Shown piece by piece: positions 41,701 to 49,947 of a stretch of 64,000 bases of DNA (position 1 is its first letter; each line of letters begins with the position of its first letter). A program made the position numbers and the translations under genes. The notes below the pieces were generated by a model. It ran no database searches. It was not told the origin of the DNA and was given only the letters and a program-made list of their open reading frames with translations. Source of the DNA: Acidobacteria bacterium AB60 (GTDB lineage: Bacteria > Acidobacteriota > Terriglobia > Terriglobales > Acidobacteriaceae); contig VANK01000008.1 of NCBI GenBank assembly GCA_008682415.1, forward strand, positions 186,001 to 250,000, read 5' to 3'.

Positions 41701-42468
41701 CAGGTCACAGAGATCGCGAGCCGGGCGAATGCAACCTATGAAGCGGGTACGGTGCGGCTGTCGCGTTATGGAAGACGAGGCCTGAGCTTCCACGCCCGCT
41801 ATACATACTCGCATGCAATGGACTGGAATCCTGAAGAGGGAACAACGCTGGCCAGGAGCACGGTCTTCGATCCCACGGATTTTGCGCTGGAGTACGGGCC
41901 CAGTGATCAGGACCAGCGCCATTCCGCTGCCGCCAGCGCCCTGTGGCAGGCACCGTGGAAGCGCTCCGGGCTTGCAGGCCGGCTGACGAACGGATGGTTG
42001 TTGTCAGGAACGGCGCAGTATCATAGCGGCCTGCCCTACACCATGCGAACTGCGGGCTCGATCCCAAGGCTGTTCGAGGCGAACGGGGCAATGATGCTGG
42101 GGCTCGGCCCCGGCATGAACGGGTATGGGGGCGACGACCGGGTCTATGGGGTGGGCAGGAACACGTATCGCCATCCGCAGACCTGGAAGGCCGATCTGAG
42201 GTTGGGGCGTCGCATCGCGCTAGGCAGAGGGCATGAATTGGAGTTGCTCGCGGAGAGCTTCAACCTCTTCAATCATCAGAATGTCACGGAAGTGGAGACC
42301 ACGGGGTACACGATCCAGTCTGGGGGTATCTCGGGTTCGCTTCCCACGTTGAACTTTCTGAGTGGGCTGAAGCCGGGACAGACCGAGTTTGGCCTGCCGT
42401 TGAATATCAATGCGGTTGACTTTTACCGCGAGCGTCAGTTCGATCTGGGCTTGCGGATGAAGTTCTGA
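38770..42468 (+). CDS. Oar-like TonB-dependent outer-membrane receptor
   Basis: 1232 aa from the GTG at 38770, with GGGGAG about 8 nt upstream. Signal peptide ending near AWAQA (28-32), then a carboxypeptidase-regulatory-like beta sandwich at about 33-115 (GIAGTLTDIRSRPLDGISITLRN, YRFRDLAPGEYELLAI), a Pro/Ala-rich linker, a plug-like region around 220-340, and a large 22-strand-type barrel. It ends in Phe after ERQFDLGLRMK, as outer-membrane proteins do. Acidobacteria carry many of these; ligands are mostly unknown and often assumed to be glycans or peptides. A classical TonB box is not obvious. Confidence 0.88.
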   Translation: MSEAWGGSRPKLRVPAALALVALSAIAAWAQAQGGGIAGTLTDIRSRPLDGISITLRNVDSGAEVHTTTGRGGAYRFRDLAPGEYELLAINAQRQQGTVRGVQVLAGHESRVQTAVALASPPPTGTVVAAIRRVSAAADRANPSTRVSERAASLPPAVPRNPAGGARTEAEGPPPGSGGSSPMVARAAAPDLSAFANAGAFSVVSISGRMPGALLAAVGAARLRASLEMLPEIAVDDADAMNGAAIALTAEEVQQLPLPGRDWESLISETTAQERPEANEEDKEEPPQQKPSVVVEGTSTRMAFDGRMRGQEGRSLLAAPGAMDSAVQEFRVAALGSVAGRAATGERIQLQTRRGGEGLHGQVSFYSRQSPWGARNPFTQWVKETTPASATAIPVFASMPFSPPDTENRLGAGLGGGVHWNHFLWFAAFDGEQRDHPGIATVKHPDRFFAQPSNDELQVLSARLGLGSANPVVEGIRAYSGPLESLAELLGPAPRTSRNTSGFGRVDWRAGERHRFTLQAAQALWSAPGGGLTRASETFGTHSFGSNRGSSTWTVARWEAQFTPHLLAITQGSMQRAIVNHPAAAPSNFERGFLANAWGQLPQITVDSRYGFTMGNPARFGTGSSPDEHVYEAQENVDWGRGTVLLRAGLDLRHSADATSMIRNHTGTYVYGSVENFISDALAFGKYGMGDALDPMHQHNCDQRGRPWRDATGQLHGLGYLPCYSHYTQTLGPTDWHLSTNDWAGFAGLQWRPARQLALTAAVRWDREDLPPPIALVHNPDLPLTQRLPALGSTWSPRLGLAWGRDESGWPVLRAGYAMFSGRTNNGMLLTALTQTGSPKGDLKLVMRAGDNRPGYSGGAPPFPYVLGGTPAQAAKPGAVEFAANFHNAEIHQGALAIDKRLPGRVLVSLSAMVSLARRLPVTMDTNFDATANPKTITYAVVDGTGKGPIRKPQITVPFFASWPDAGASGRLNAKYQQVTEIASRANATYEAGTVRLSRYGRRGLSFHARYTYSHAMDWNPEEGTTLARSTVFDPTDFALEYGPSDQDQRHSAAASALWQAPWKRSGLAGRLTNGWLLSGTAQYHSGLPYTMRTAGSIPRLFEANGAMMLGLGPGMNGYGGDDRVYGVGRNTYRHPQTWKADLRLGRRIALGRGHELELLAESFNLFNHQNVTEVETTGYTIQSGGISGSLPTLNFLSGLKPGQTEFGLPLNINAVDFYRERQFDLGLRMKF

Positions 42469-42543
42469 TCGTGTCCATGCAGTTGAAAGAAGGCAGCACT
42501 AATCGCCTCGGATCGGCACTCCATACCGGTACCGTGCCCAGCG

Positions 42544-45231
42544 TCAGGGGTTTCGGCCGTCGCAGGCGAGGTCCGGCTGCACGCTGTTTCCGTCAAGGCG
42601 AAAGCAGGCTGCTCCGTGGATATCGGTGCTGAAGGTTCGTACGCCGGCCGTCTGCAGTTCCTGCAGTATCTCCGGGCGCGGGTGACCGTAGCGGTTGTGC
42701 AGCCCGCACGAGATGACCGCCCACTGCGGCGCAACCCGCGCCAGGAACTCCGGCGAGCTGGAGGTCAGGCTTCCGTGATGGCCAACTTTGAGCAGCGTGC
42801 TGGGCAGTCCGCGATCGGCGAGCATCGCTCGCTCGATGGGAGCCTCTGCATCGCCCGCCAGCAGGATCGACGTTGCGCCAAAGGAAGCACGCACAACAAG
42901 CGAATCGTTATTCTCCGGTTCCGCGCCGGGGTGATAGTCCGCGCGCGGCGCAAACACCTGGAACTGCGCGCCTCCGAGTGGAAACGAATCGCCGGCGCGC
43001 AGATTGCGGATGTTCACGTGGAGGTCGCGGGCCAGATCAAGAAGAGCGGCATACGATGCAACCGGCGGATTGTTGCCGACCCAGAGTTCCGTCGGGTGAA
43101 AATTTTGTAGAACCGCAGGCAATCCCCCCATGTGATCGGAGTGGGCGTGCGTGAGAGCGACTGCATCAAGATGGTGAATGCCGCGGGACCACAACGCGGC
43201 TGAGACCACTTCTTCGCCAATGTCGAATTGTTGAGCTGCTTGTCGCGGACCTCCGGCGAAACCTCCGCCGTCTACGAGGATGGTCCGGCCGCCCGGGGTG
43301 ATGAGGAGGATGGAGTCGCCCTGCCCTACGTCGAGCGCTTCAACCACCAGTGCACCGCGAGGCGCTCTGAGAGGCGGAGGGGCAACCGCAGTTACTGCCG
43401 CGAGGAAAAGAGCACTCCATCCAGCCAGCCGCGCGCGTCGTGTGGCGCTTCGCATAAGCAGGATTGCCAGGCCCAGGAGAAGCCAGAAGCCGGCAATCTG
43501 CCAGGAGCACGGTTCCGGAAGCCTGATATCGCCCCAGCGCATAGCGCCGAACAGGCGCACCATGCCTGCGCCGAAGTGCAGGAGTACGGCAACCAGCATC
43601 GCTGGGAGGGCCGCGAGTTTCGGCACGATGACGAGAAGAACGCAGGTGCACACCGCGACGGGCATCAACACCAACAGCAGGGGAAGAATCAGCAGGTTCA
43701 CGGGAAGCGCCAGAAGCGTGACGCGATGGAACCAGACGGCCATGGGGAGCATCATCGCCAGTTCGATGGTGACGGAGACGACCAGCGCTTCAAACACGCG
43801 CAGAAGAAAGCGGATCGAAGCGGGAAAAGCCTTCCACCCGATGGTTCGGCTTGTGAGCGCGCCCACACGAATGGCGATCATCCGGAGAACCACGCGAAAC
43901 TGCGCCAGGGGGGGATCCAGTTTGGCGTCAAAGGTCACGCGGCGCAGATGCTGGGTAGCGTTCAGATAGGGGTGCACAGTCGCGCTGAGAAATGGGACCG
44001 CGATTCCGCCGATGGCGAGCACGGCCAGCAGCGTCATTTGCAGGCTGGAGTCGAACAGCGCTCGCGGGCTCGCGACCATGAGGCAGAGCGCGGCAAAGCC
44101 GATGGTGTTGAGCGCATTGCGATCACGGAAGAGGAGCCGGCTTACCAGGTAAAGTGAGGCCATCCAGAGCGAGCGCTGCACGGGGGCGGCGAATCCGGTA
44201 AGGAGCGCATAGGCAAAGGACACCACGATGGTGACGATTGTGGCGGGAATGCGCGGAACTCGCAGCCGGCGCGCCCGCCAGAACACGCATCCGGCGAGGA
44301 TCGCGAGGTGGAGTCCGGAGACCACGAGCATGTGAAACGAGCCCGTGCGCTCGAAACCAACGCGAAGGGAGTGATTGAGAAAGGTGCGATCCCCGGTGAT
44401 CATGGCGCTGAGCATGATCGCGTCGTCAACGCTCATCCGCAGAGGTCCAGGATAGGCGTGCATCATCGCCGGCAGTTCAAGGATGCGCGCGGAGAGCAGA
44501 TGCTGCGTTTCGCGGATGCGGCAGGACAGGGAGACGGACTCGGGCACCCCAACTGTCTCCACGCGTTCGATATTCACGGATCCCGTCGAAGTGATGCCTT
44601 GATCGAGCAGGTAAGCCGCACGGTTCCAGACGCCTTCTTCGTGATACGTCTCCGGAGGCAGGAGTCGGGCCGCAACGCGAATACGGGCTCCGCAGGGGAT
44701 GCGCTGCGGCGCCGACTGCGGCCAGCGGAGATTGAGCCGCACACTCCCGGAGGCGGGAACTTGCCGGTCGCTGTGATCGTCGACGATCTCGATGGAGGAG
44801 AGACGCACGTCGACGGTCTCAAACGGAACCGCAGGAACCGCTTGATCGAGACTCTGACTGGCGTCATTGCGGATCGCACCCGCATTGGTGACCGTACCTT
44901 CCACGGTGCGCAGCAGCCCGTCAGACAGCGTCAGGAGGGCGGCATCGGGCGCGGGTTGCAGCTCCATCTCCGCGCACCACGCGCCGAGCAGGATCCAGAG
45001 GACAGCCATGCTGCAGCGGGCGACTCGAGGGGCATGCCATGCCGCGAGGGCGCACAAGGCAACCAGACAAATCACCGCAATCAGGAGACGCGGTGCAGGC
45101 GCGTACAAGAACTTTGTTGCCACCACGCCAAGTGCGAAGAGACACGCAGCCAGAAACAGCGGCACAGTTTCAACGCCCGCAAAACGAAGCGCGGCAGACG
45201 CGTTCCCGGAGAGTGCAGAGTCCGGATCCAT
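42544..45231 (-). CDS. comEC: ComEC/Rec2 family competence channel
   Basis: 895 aa. N-terminal membrane helices and an OB-like DUF4131 region (about 95-250), then the Competence multi-helix channel domain (VVSGLHLAILAGCVFWRAR, SFAYALLTGFAAPVQRS), and a C-terminal metallo-beta-lactamase-like domain. The latter opens LVVEALDVGQGDSILLITPGG near 640, carries LTHAHSDHMGGL near 692-703, and has NNDSLVVRASFGATSILLAGDAEAP and LLKVGHHGS. It passes single-stranded DNA across the inner membrane in transformation; the C-terminal domain may degrade the non-transported strand. No other competence genes are in the window. The stop is followed by 75 bp shared with the convergent receptor gene. Confidence 0.93.
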   Translation of the reverse strand: MDPDSALSGNASAALRFAGVETVPLFLAACLFALGVVATKFLYAPAPRLLIAVICLVALCALAAWHAPRVARCSMAVLWILLGAWCAEMELQPAPDAALLTLSDGLLRTVEGTVTNAGAIRNDASQSLDQAVPAVPFETVDVRLSSIEIVDDHSDRQVPASGSVRLNLRWPQSAPQRIPCGARIRVAARLLPPETYHEEGVWNRAAYLLDQGITSTGSVNIERVETVGVPESVSLSCRIRETQHLLSARILELPAMMHAYPGPLRMSVDDAIMLSAMITGDRTFLNHSLRVGFERTGSFHMLVVSGLHLAILAGCVFWRARRLRVPRIPATIVTIVVSFAYALLTGFAAPVQRSLWMASLYLVSRLLFRDRNALNTIGFAALCLMVASPRALFDSSLQMTLLAVLAIGGIAVPFLSATVHPYLNATQHLRRVTFDAKLDPPLAQFRVVLRMIAIRVGALTSRTIGWKAFPASIRFLLRVFEALVVSVTIELAMMLPMAVWFHRVTLLALPVNLLILPLLLVLMPVAVCTCVLLVIVPKLAALPAMLVAVLLHFGAGMVRLFGAMRWGDIRLPEPCSWQIAGFWLLLGLAILLMRSATRRARLAGWSALFLAAVTAVAPPPLRAPRGALVVEALDVGQGDSILLITPGGRTILVDGGGFAGGPRQAAQQFDIGEEVVSAALWSRGIHHLDAVALTHAHSDHMGGLPAVLQNFHPTELWVGNNPPVASYAALLDLARDLHVNIRNLRAGDSFPLGGAQFQVFAPRADYHPGAEPENNDSLVVRASFGATSILLAGDAEAPIERAMLADRGLPSTLLKVGHHGSLTSSSPEFLARVAPQWAVISCGLHNRYGHPRPEILQELQTAGVRTFSTDIHGAACFRLDGNSVQPDLACDGRNP

Positions 45232-45258
45232 GTTGATTGCGATTGAAATGGAAGTGTA

Positions 45259-46587
45259 TCAAGACTTGCGCAGGCGAACCACTGTTTCGAGATGAAAGGT
45301 CTGGGGGAAGAGATCGGCAAGCGTGATCTTGTCGATGGTGTAGCCTGCCGCGAGTAATACCTTCAGATCGCGGGCCAGCGTGGCCGGGTCGCACGAGACA
45401 TAGACAAGCTGCGGCGTGCCAATGCCGGCGAGGAGAGTGCTGATCTCGCCCTCGAGCCCGTTACGCGGGGGGTCCACAACGATCAGATCAGGAGCGGGAC
45501 CGCCACGATTCTGCCGCAAGAACTCGAGGGTCGACGCAGCCGCAGCAACCCCGCAGGTTCCGGAGAGATTCGCCGCAAGGGCTGGCGTTGAGGCCGGCGC
45601 GGACTCAACCGCAACGACCCGGGCGAAGCGCGATGTGAGCTGGCGCGCGAAGAGGCCGACGCCCGCGTAGAGGTCCCACGCCACGTTGCCTTCCGTATCG
45701 CCGATCACGTGAGCGACGAAGGAATCAATGAGCCAGCGATTCACCTGAAAGAAAGCGCCATGGTCGACGCGATAGTCGAACCCCGCCGCCGGGTAGGCGA
45801 GCGACGGTGCGCCCCACTCGGCCAAGGTCATGGGCGGATGACCAGGCCGGCCACCGGTGGCGAGTTCGACTCCCTGGAGCGCGGGAACCACCTCCTGCAG
45901 AGGTGCCGCGAGGCTTTCGATGCGCAGCAGGGTGGGGCCAGGCACGAAAAAGGTGGCCAGCAACGCGGACTCGTCGGGATTGCAAAAAAGTAAAAGTTCA
46001 TGGGGGCGGAGGTTGGGCGGGACGCGCGCGAGGATCTCGCCCGCAGCCTGCGCCGCGGAAACGAGCACTGGCTCGGAGATAGGGCACGCTCGAATACGCA
46101 CCAGCTCATGAGAACGGCGGGCGCGATACCCAGGGTTGCCCTCGGCATCGAACGCGACCCGAATGCGATTGCGGTAAGCCCACGGCGACGCCGACAGGAC
46201 CCCGATCTCTTCAACGACAGGAACGCCGGCACGCTCCAGCGTCTCGCCAAGGATCGCTTGCTTGAACGCGAGTTGATGCGCATAGCTGGTGTGCTGATAG
46301 TTGCATCCGCCGCAGGGGCCAAAGTGCGGGCAGAGCGCGGCAATTCGATCCGGAGATGCGGTAACGATCGCGTCAAGTTCTGCCGTAGCGTAACCAGACT
46401 TATTCTGAGTAAGGCGCGCTCGCACGCTCTCGCCCGGGAGCGCCAGGGGAACGAAGATTGCCTTCCCCTCGTGGCGCGCCAGGAAGTTGCCGCCGTAGAC
46501 GGGCTTCTCGATCGCAACCAGCAGCGATGGCGCCGAAATGGAAGAGCTTGGCCGCTGCTGGGCCGCGGGTCGCCTATTCTTCTTCAT
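45259..46587 (-). CDS. rlmD: 23S rRNA (uracil-C5) methyltransferase, RlmD/TrmA family
   Basis: 442 aa. N-terminal TRAM domain (YGGNFLARHEGKAIFVPLALPGESVRARL, 31-59), Fe-S cluster cysteines in CPHFGPCGGC at 86, 92 and 95 with a fourth in RACPISEP near 173, then the SAM-binding fold VAWDLYAGVGLFARQL. DLIVVDPPRNGLEGE and YVSCDPATLARDLKVLL follow, with the nucleophilic cysteine near 400. The C-terminus (DLFPQTFHLETVVRL) is canonical. Family members methylate U1939 (RlmD), U747 or tRNA U54; which one cannot be told from sequence alone. Start overlaps the stop of the gene at 46584 by 4 nt. Confidence 0.9.
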   Translation of the reverse strand: MKKNRRPAAQQRPSSSISAPSLLVAIEKPVYGGNFLARHEGKAIFVPLALPGESVRARLTQNKSGYATAELDAIVTASPDRIAALCPHFGPCGGCNYQHTSYAHQLAFKQAILGETLERAGVPVVEEIGVLSASPWAYRNRIRVAFDAEGNPGYRARRSHELVRIRACPISEPVLVSAAQAAGEILARVPPNLRPHELLLFCNPDESALLATFFVPGPTLLRIESLAAPLQEVVPALQGVELATGGRPGHPPMTLAEWGAPSLAYPAAGFDYRVDHGAFFQVNRWLIDSFVAHVIGDTEGNVAWDLYAGVGLFARQLTSRFARVVAVESAPASTPALAANLSGTCGVAAAASTLEFLRQNRGGPAPDLIVVDPPRNGLEGEISTLLAGIGTPQLVYVSCDPATLARDLKVLLAAGYTIDKITLADLFPQTFHLETVVRLRKS

Positions 46588-47294
46588 TGCTGGCTCATGT
46601 AGAAGAGGCTCAGGCGCGGAAGATTGTAGTGGGCCAGAAGCTGTTTCTGCACAAACTGGCGCTCCACTTGGCGCAGTTGTACGGCGCCCATGCGGCTTCG
46701 ATACGGCGCCAGTTCGCGCGCGGCGTGTTCCTTCAGAGCCACCAGCAGATCCTCCGGCGCGGCGGTGGTTAATGCAGCAAACAGCTTCTCTTCCAGAACA
46801 GTCAGGTTGCGTTCAAGCGCTTCGGTATCGAGATGCGCGGTTGAATCTCCGCCTCGCACCTCAGTGGCCAGCGCCCGCAGCCGGTCCGCGGTGGGACCAC
46901 ACATCTCCGCGGCAATCGCGGCGGCCTGCAGAGCTGATGCCGCAGCTTCCAGATGGGCGGCCACTCGTTCGCGCTCGAAGCCCGTGTCTTCGCCGGTGTA
47001 GTTGGCGGTTATCGAGGCGCCGGCAGAGGCTTCGCGCAGCTCCTCCGAAGCCTCCATCACCGCTTGCGCACACCAGGCGAGCCCGTTGATCTTGCGTTTG
47101 TGTCCGCGGTGCGTGCGCGATTCATATTTGTCGAATGCCGCATCAATGCCGCGCAGGGCGGCTTCCAGAGGCACGCCCGCCTCCTGCCAGGTTTCAATCA
47201 GCGCCCAGTCGAGCGTGGAAAGCAACAGCAACGATCCGCGCCGTTTCTGAAAGCGCTCTTCGATCTCCGTGAAGTAGTTGAAGTAGTTCTGCAC
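46584..47294 (-). CDS. Conserved hypothetical helical protein
   Basis: 236 aa. Entirely helical and soluble: MQNYFNYFTEIEERFQKRRG at the start, LLLLSTLDWALIETWQEAGVPLEAALRGIDAAFDKY, KRKINGLAWCAQAVMEASEE, and RQVERQFVQKQLLAHYNLPRLSLFYMS at the end. I know this type only as a conserved hypothetical beside coaX and the RNA methyltransferase in Acidobacteria. Coupled to rlmD by ATGA and 10 nt after coaX, so probably co-expressed. No catalytic motif is apparent. Confidence 0.75.
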   Translation of the reverse strand: MQNYFNYFTEIEERFQKRRGSLLLLSTLDWALIETWQEAGVPLEAALRGIDAAFDKYESRTHRGHKRKINGLAWCAQAVMEASEELREASAGASITANYTGEDTGFERERVAAHLEAAASALQAAAIAAEMCGPTADRLRALATEVRGGDSTAHLDTEALERNLTVLEEKLFAALTTAAPEDLLVALKEHAARELAPYRSRMGAVQLRQVERQFVQKQLLAHYNLPRLSLFYMSQQ

Positions 47295-47303
47295 GCCTGC
47301 GCC

Positions 47304-48149
47304 TCAGTGCGCGCGGGCGCGCGGCTTGGCGGTACGGTTGCGGTCGAACAGGATGCGCAGGCCGTCGAGGGTGAGCATGTCGTCAATCTGCGCGATGTAG
47401 CGCGAGTCCTCACTGATCTGCCGTGCCAGCCCCCCGGTCGCAATGACCCGCGGTTGAGCGCCGAGCTCCGCGATGATGCGCTCCAAAATGCCGTCGACCA
47501 ACCCGATATACCCGTAGTACAAGCCGCTTTGCAGATGCGTCACCGTGTTGGTGCCGATCACCTTCGCCGGACGTTTGATATCGACGCGGCCCAGCCGTGC
47601 GGCCCGCGAAAACAAGGCATCGGCGCTGATTCCCAACCCGGGCGAGATGGCGCCTCCCAGGTATTCGCCCTTGGCCGATATCACGTCGAATGTAGTTGCA
47701 GTGCCGAAGTCGACCACGATGCAGGGCCCGCCGTAACGTTCATAGGCGGCGATCGCGTTCACCAGACGATCCGCGCCCAGCTCAGTAGGATTATCAATCA
47801 GCATCGGCATCCCCGTTTTGATGCCCGGTTCCACGAACAGGGGCTGCACGCGGAAGTACTTCTCGCAGACGCGGCGCAGCGTGCTCTCCACCGGCGGAAC
47901 CACCGAGGAGATGATGATGTGGTGAACCTCGTCGACGGAGATACCGCTCATCTGGAACAGATTCACGAACAGTACGCCGTACTCGTCGGAGGTCTGGGAG
48001 CGATGCGTGGTCACGCGCCAGTGGGCAACCAGTTCGCGCTGTTCGTCGGAGTGCGCGGCTTCAGCTGCAGAGGCGCCCGTCGCCTCCGCCGCAATCCGGT
48101 ACAGACCAAGAACGGTGTTGGTGTTTCCCACGTCGAGAGCAAGCAGCAT
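47304..48149 (-). CDS. coaX: Type III pantothenate kinase CoaX
   Basis: 281 aa from the ATG at 48149 (MLLALDVGNTNTVLGLY); a TTG at 48167 overlapping the birA stop would add six residues and is less usual. First step of coenzyme A synthesis: ATP-dependent phosphorylation of pantothenate. ASKHA-fold motifs: DVGNTNT at 6-12, ELGADRLVNAIAAYERYGGPCIVVDFGTATTFDV with the catalytic Asp in GADR, and GGAISPGLGISADALF. The C-terminus has VIATGGLA. Typically potassium-dependent. Confidence 0.93.
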   Translation of the reverse strand: MLLALDVGNTNTVLGLYRIAAEATGASAAEAAHSDEQRELVAHWRVTTHRSQTSDEYGVLFVNLFQMSGISVDEVHHIIISSVVPPVESTLRRVCEKYFRVQPLFVEPGIKTGMPMLIDNPTELGADRLVNAIAAYERYGGPCIVVDFGTATTFDVISAKGEYLGGAISPGLGISADALFSRAARLGRVDIKRPAKVIGTNTVTHLQSGLYYGYIGLVDGILERIIAELGAQPRVIATGGLARQISEDSRYIAQIDDMLTLDGLRILFDRNRTAKPRARAH

Positions 48150-48163
48150 GGCTTCGATTGTAG

Positions 48164-48961
48164 TCAATAGCGCGGCACCGTGCCGGCCGCTGCGCGAATG
48201 CCGCCGGTCTGCACGTGGACCAGCCCCTCCGCGGTGCGAACCTTCAGGAACCCGCGTGGATCAAGACCTTCTGTGACACCGGCGCATCCCTGCGGCCCAT
48301 GCACCTCCACCTCCCGTCCACGGATCCAGGTCGAGGCTCGCTCCAGTCGCGCCGCAATGGCAGAACCGGCGCCCGGCTGCAGCAGGGCCCGCCCTTCGCG
48401 CTCCAGGGACTCCAGCAACGCGATCAGAAGCTGCTGACGATCGATCACTCGTCCCGACTCAAGATCGAGCGAGCTGCCGGGCGTTGCCAGATTCGGATCG
48501 AAGCTGCGCTGATGCACGTTGATCCCGATCCCCATTACTGCAAATGAGAGTGTCCCGGAATCGGTCTGGGCTTCGGCCAGGATGCCTCCCGTCTTGCGCG
48601 GGCCCAGCAACAGGTCATTGGGCCAGCGCAGGTCCACAGCGAGCCCGCTGGCCGCGCGAACGGCCTCCGCCGCCGCCAGGCCTCCTGCGAGTGGCAGCCA
48701 GGGCAGCTGCGCCGCAGGCAGGGGAAGGCGCAGGATCACGCTGACATACAGGCCCTGTCCGGCCGCCGAGTGCCACGCATGATCGCCGCGGCCGCGGCCC
48801 GCGGTCTGCTCATCGGCAAAGATCACGCTCCCATGCGGGGCGCCCTCGCGGGCTGCGGCCATGGCGTCGCTGTTGGTCGATCCAGTGACCGGTAGAAACG
48901 TGAGTTTGCTCGCGTAGACCGTATCCGCCAGCGCCCGCTCCAGAGAGGGAAGGTCAAACAT
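48164..48961 (-). CDS. birA: Biotin--[acetyl-CoA-carboxylase] ligase BirA (catalytic form)
   Basis: 265 aa. Attaches biotin to the carboxyl-carrier protein. Catalytic core: TGSTNSDAM near 26-34, the biotin/ATP loop GRGRGDHAW (55-63), LRWPNDLLLGPRKTGGILAE and the C-terminal SH3-like part GAGVTEGLDPRGFLKVRT. There is no N-terminal helix-turn-helix, so it is a monofunctional ligase, not a repressor. Gene order nadC-birA-coaX is common in bacteria. 9 nt after nadC. Confidence 0.93.
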   Translation of the reverse strand: MFDLPSLERALADTVYASKLTFLPVTGSTNSDAMAAAREGAPHGSVIFADEQTAGRGRGDHAWHSAAGQGLYVSVILRLPLPAAQLPWLPLAGGLAAAEAVRAASGLAVDLRWPNDLLLGPRKTGGILAEAQTDSGTLSFAVMGIGINVHQRSFDPNLATPGSSLDLESGRVIDRQQLLIALLESLEREGRALLQPGAGSAIAARLERASTWIRGREVEVHGPQGCAGVTEGLDPRGFLKVRTAEGLVHVQTGGIRAAAGTVPRY

Positions 48962-48970
48962 GGATCCACA

Positions 48971-49855
48971 CTACTCGGCAGTAATGGTCATGGAGATATC
49001 GGCCGCGCGCGCCGAGTGCGTCAGCGCGCCGACGCTGATGAAATCCACACCGGTCTCCGCATACGCGCGAATATTCTCGAGCACAATACCGCCCGACGCT
49101 TCCGTAGGAATCCAGCGCGATTCGGTCTTGATGCGGTCGACCGCGTTCTTCACCTCCAGCGGCGTCATGTTATCGAGCAGGATGGCCTCGGCGCCGCACT
49201 CCAGCGCCTCTTCCAGCTCGCGGATGTTCCGCACTTCCACCTGCACGCGCTGTCCGCTCTGGCGGCGCGTCAGAGCGTTGGTCACCGCCGTGCGCAGGCC
49301 GCCACCCAGGGAGATGTGATTGTTCTTGATAAGAATGCCGGTGGAGAGGTCGAGGCGGTGATTGGTCCCACCCCCGCAGAGCACCGCATATTTGTCGATC
49401 GCGCGCAGGCCGGGAACGGTCTTGCGGGTATCAAGCACGCGCGCATGAGTGCCGTGAATGGCATCCACGTAGCGACGCGTGTTGGTGGCAATGCCGCTGA
49501 GATGCTGCAGCAGATTCAGAATCACCCGCTCGCAGCTCAGCAGCACGCGGGCATTATGGCGAATGACGGCCAGCACCTGCCCTTTGCGCGCGCGCACGCC
49601 ATCAAAGATCTCGGGATGGCTGACCACCTCGAAGCGCGTCTGCGCCTGAGGACGCCGGTCGAGACGCGCGAATATTTCCAGAAAACGGGGGATGGCTCCG
49701 AGCCCTGCCACAATCAGCTCTTCGCGCGCAATCACGCTGGCCGAGGCGCGCAGGTCCGGGTCGATGGTGACGGCGGTGGTCGCGTCCTTCGCGGCCTGGT
49801 CTTCCACCAGGGCCTGCTCGAGCAGGAGATCGATTCGGCTGTTCTTCCAGTCCAT
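48971..49855 (-). CDS. nadC: Nicotinate-nucleotide pyrophosphorylase (carboxylating) NadC
   Basis: 294 aa. Converts quinolinate and PRPP to nicotinate mononucleotide in NAD synthesis. Motifs: LSGIATNTRRYVDAI, VLDTRKTVPGLRAIDKYAVLCGGGTNHRLDLSTG (substrate-binding Arg, His and Lys), IKNNHISLGGG, VEVRNIRELEEAL, AILLDNMTP, and EASGGIVLENIRAYAETGVDFISVGALTHS at the C-terminus. Full length for the family. nadA and nadB are not here. Confidence 0.96.
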   Translation of the reverse strand: MDWKNSRIDLLLEQALVEDQAAKDATTAVTIDPDLRASASVIAREELIVAGLGAIPRFLEIFARLDRRPQAQTRFEVVSHPEIFDGVRARKGQVLAVIRHNARVLLSCERVILNLLQHLSGIATNTRRYVDAIHGTHARVLDTRKTVPGLRAIDKYAVLCGGGTNHRLDLSTGILIKNNHISLGGGLRTAVTNALTRRQSGQRVQVEVRNIRELEEALECGAEAILLDNMTPLEVKNAVDRIKTESRWIPTEASGGIVLENIRAYAETGVDFISVGALTHSARAADISMTITAE

Positions 49856-49947
49856 GTGCTTTCTTACCGCAATTTCCTCATCCGGCTTTTGGATGCGCTG
49901 ACCACTGTGGGCGTCTCAACGTCCTGGAGTCTTTGGGCACGAAGGCG

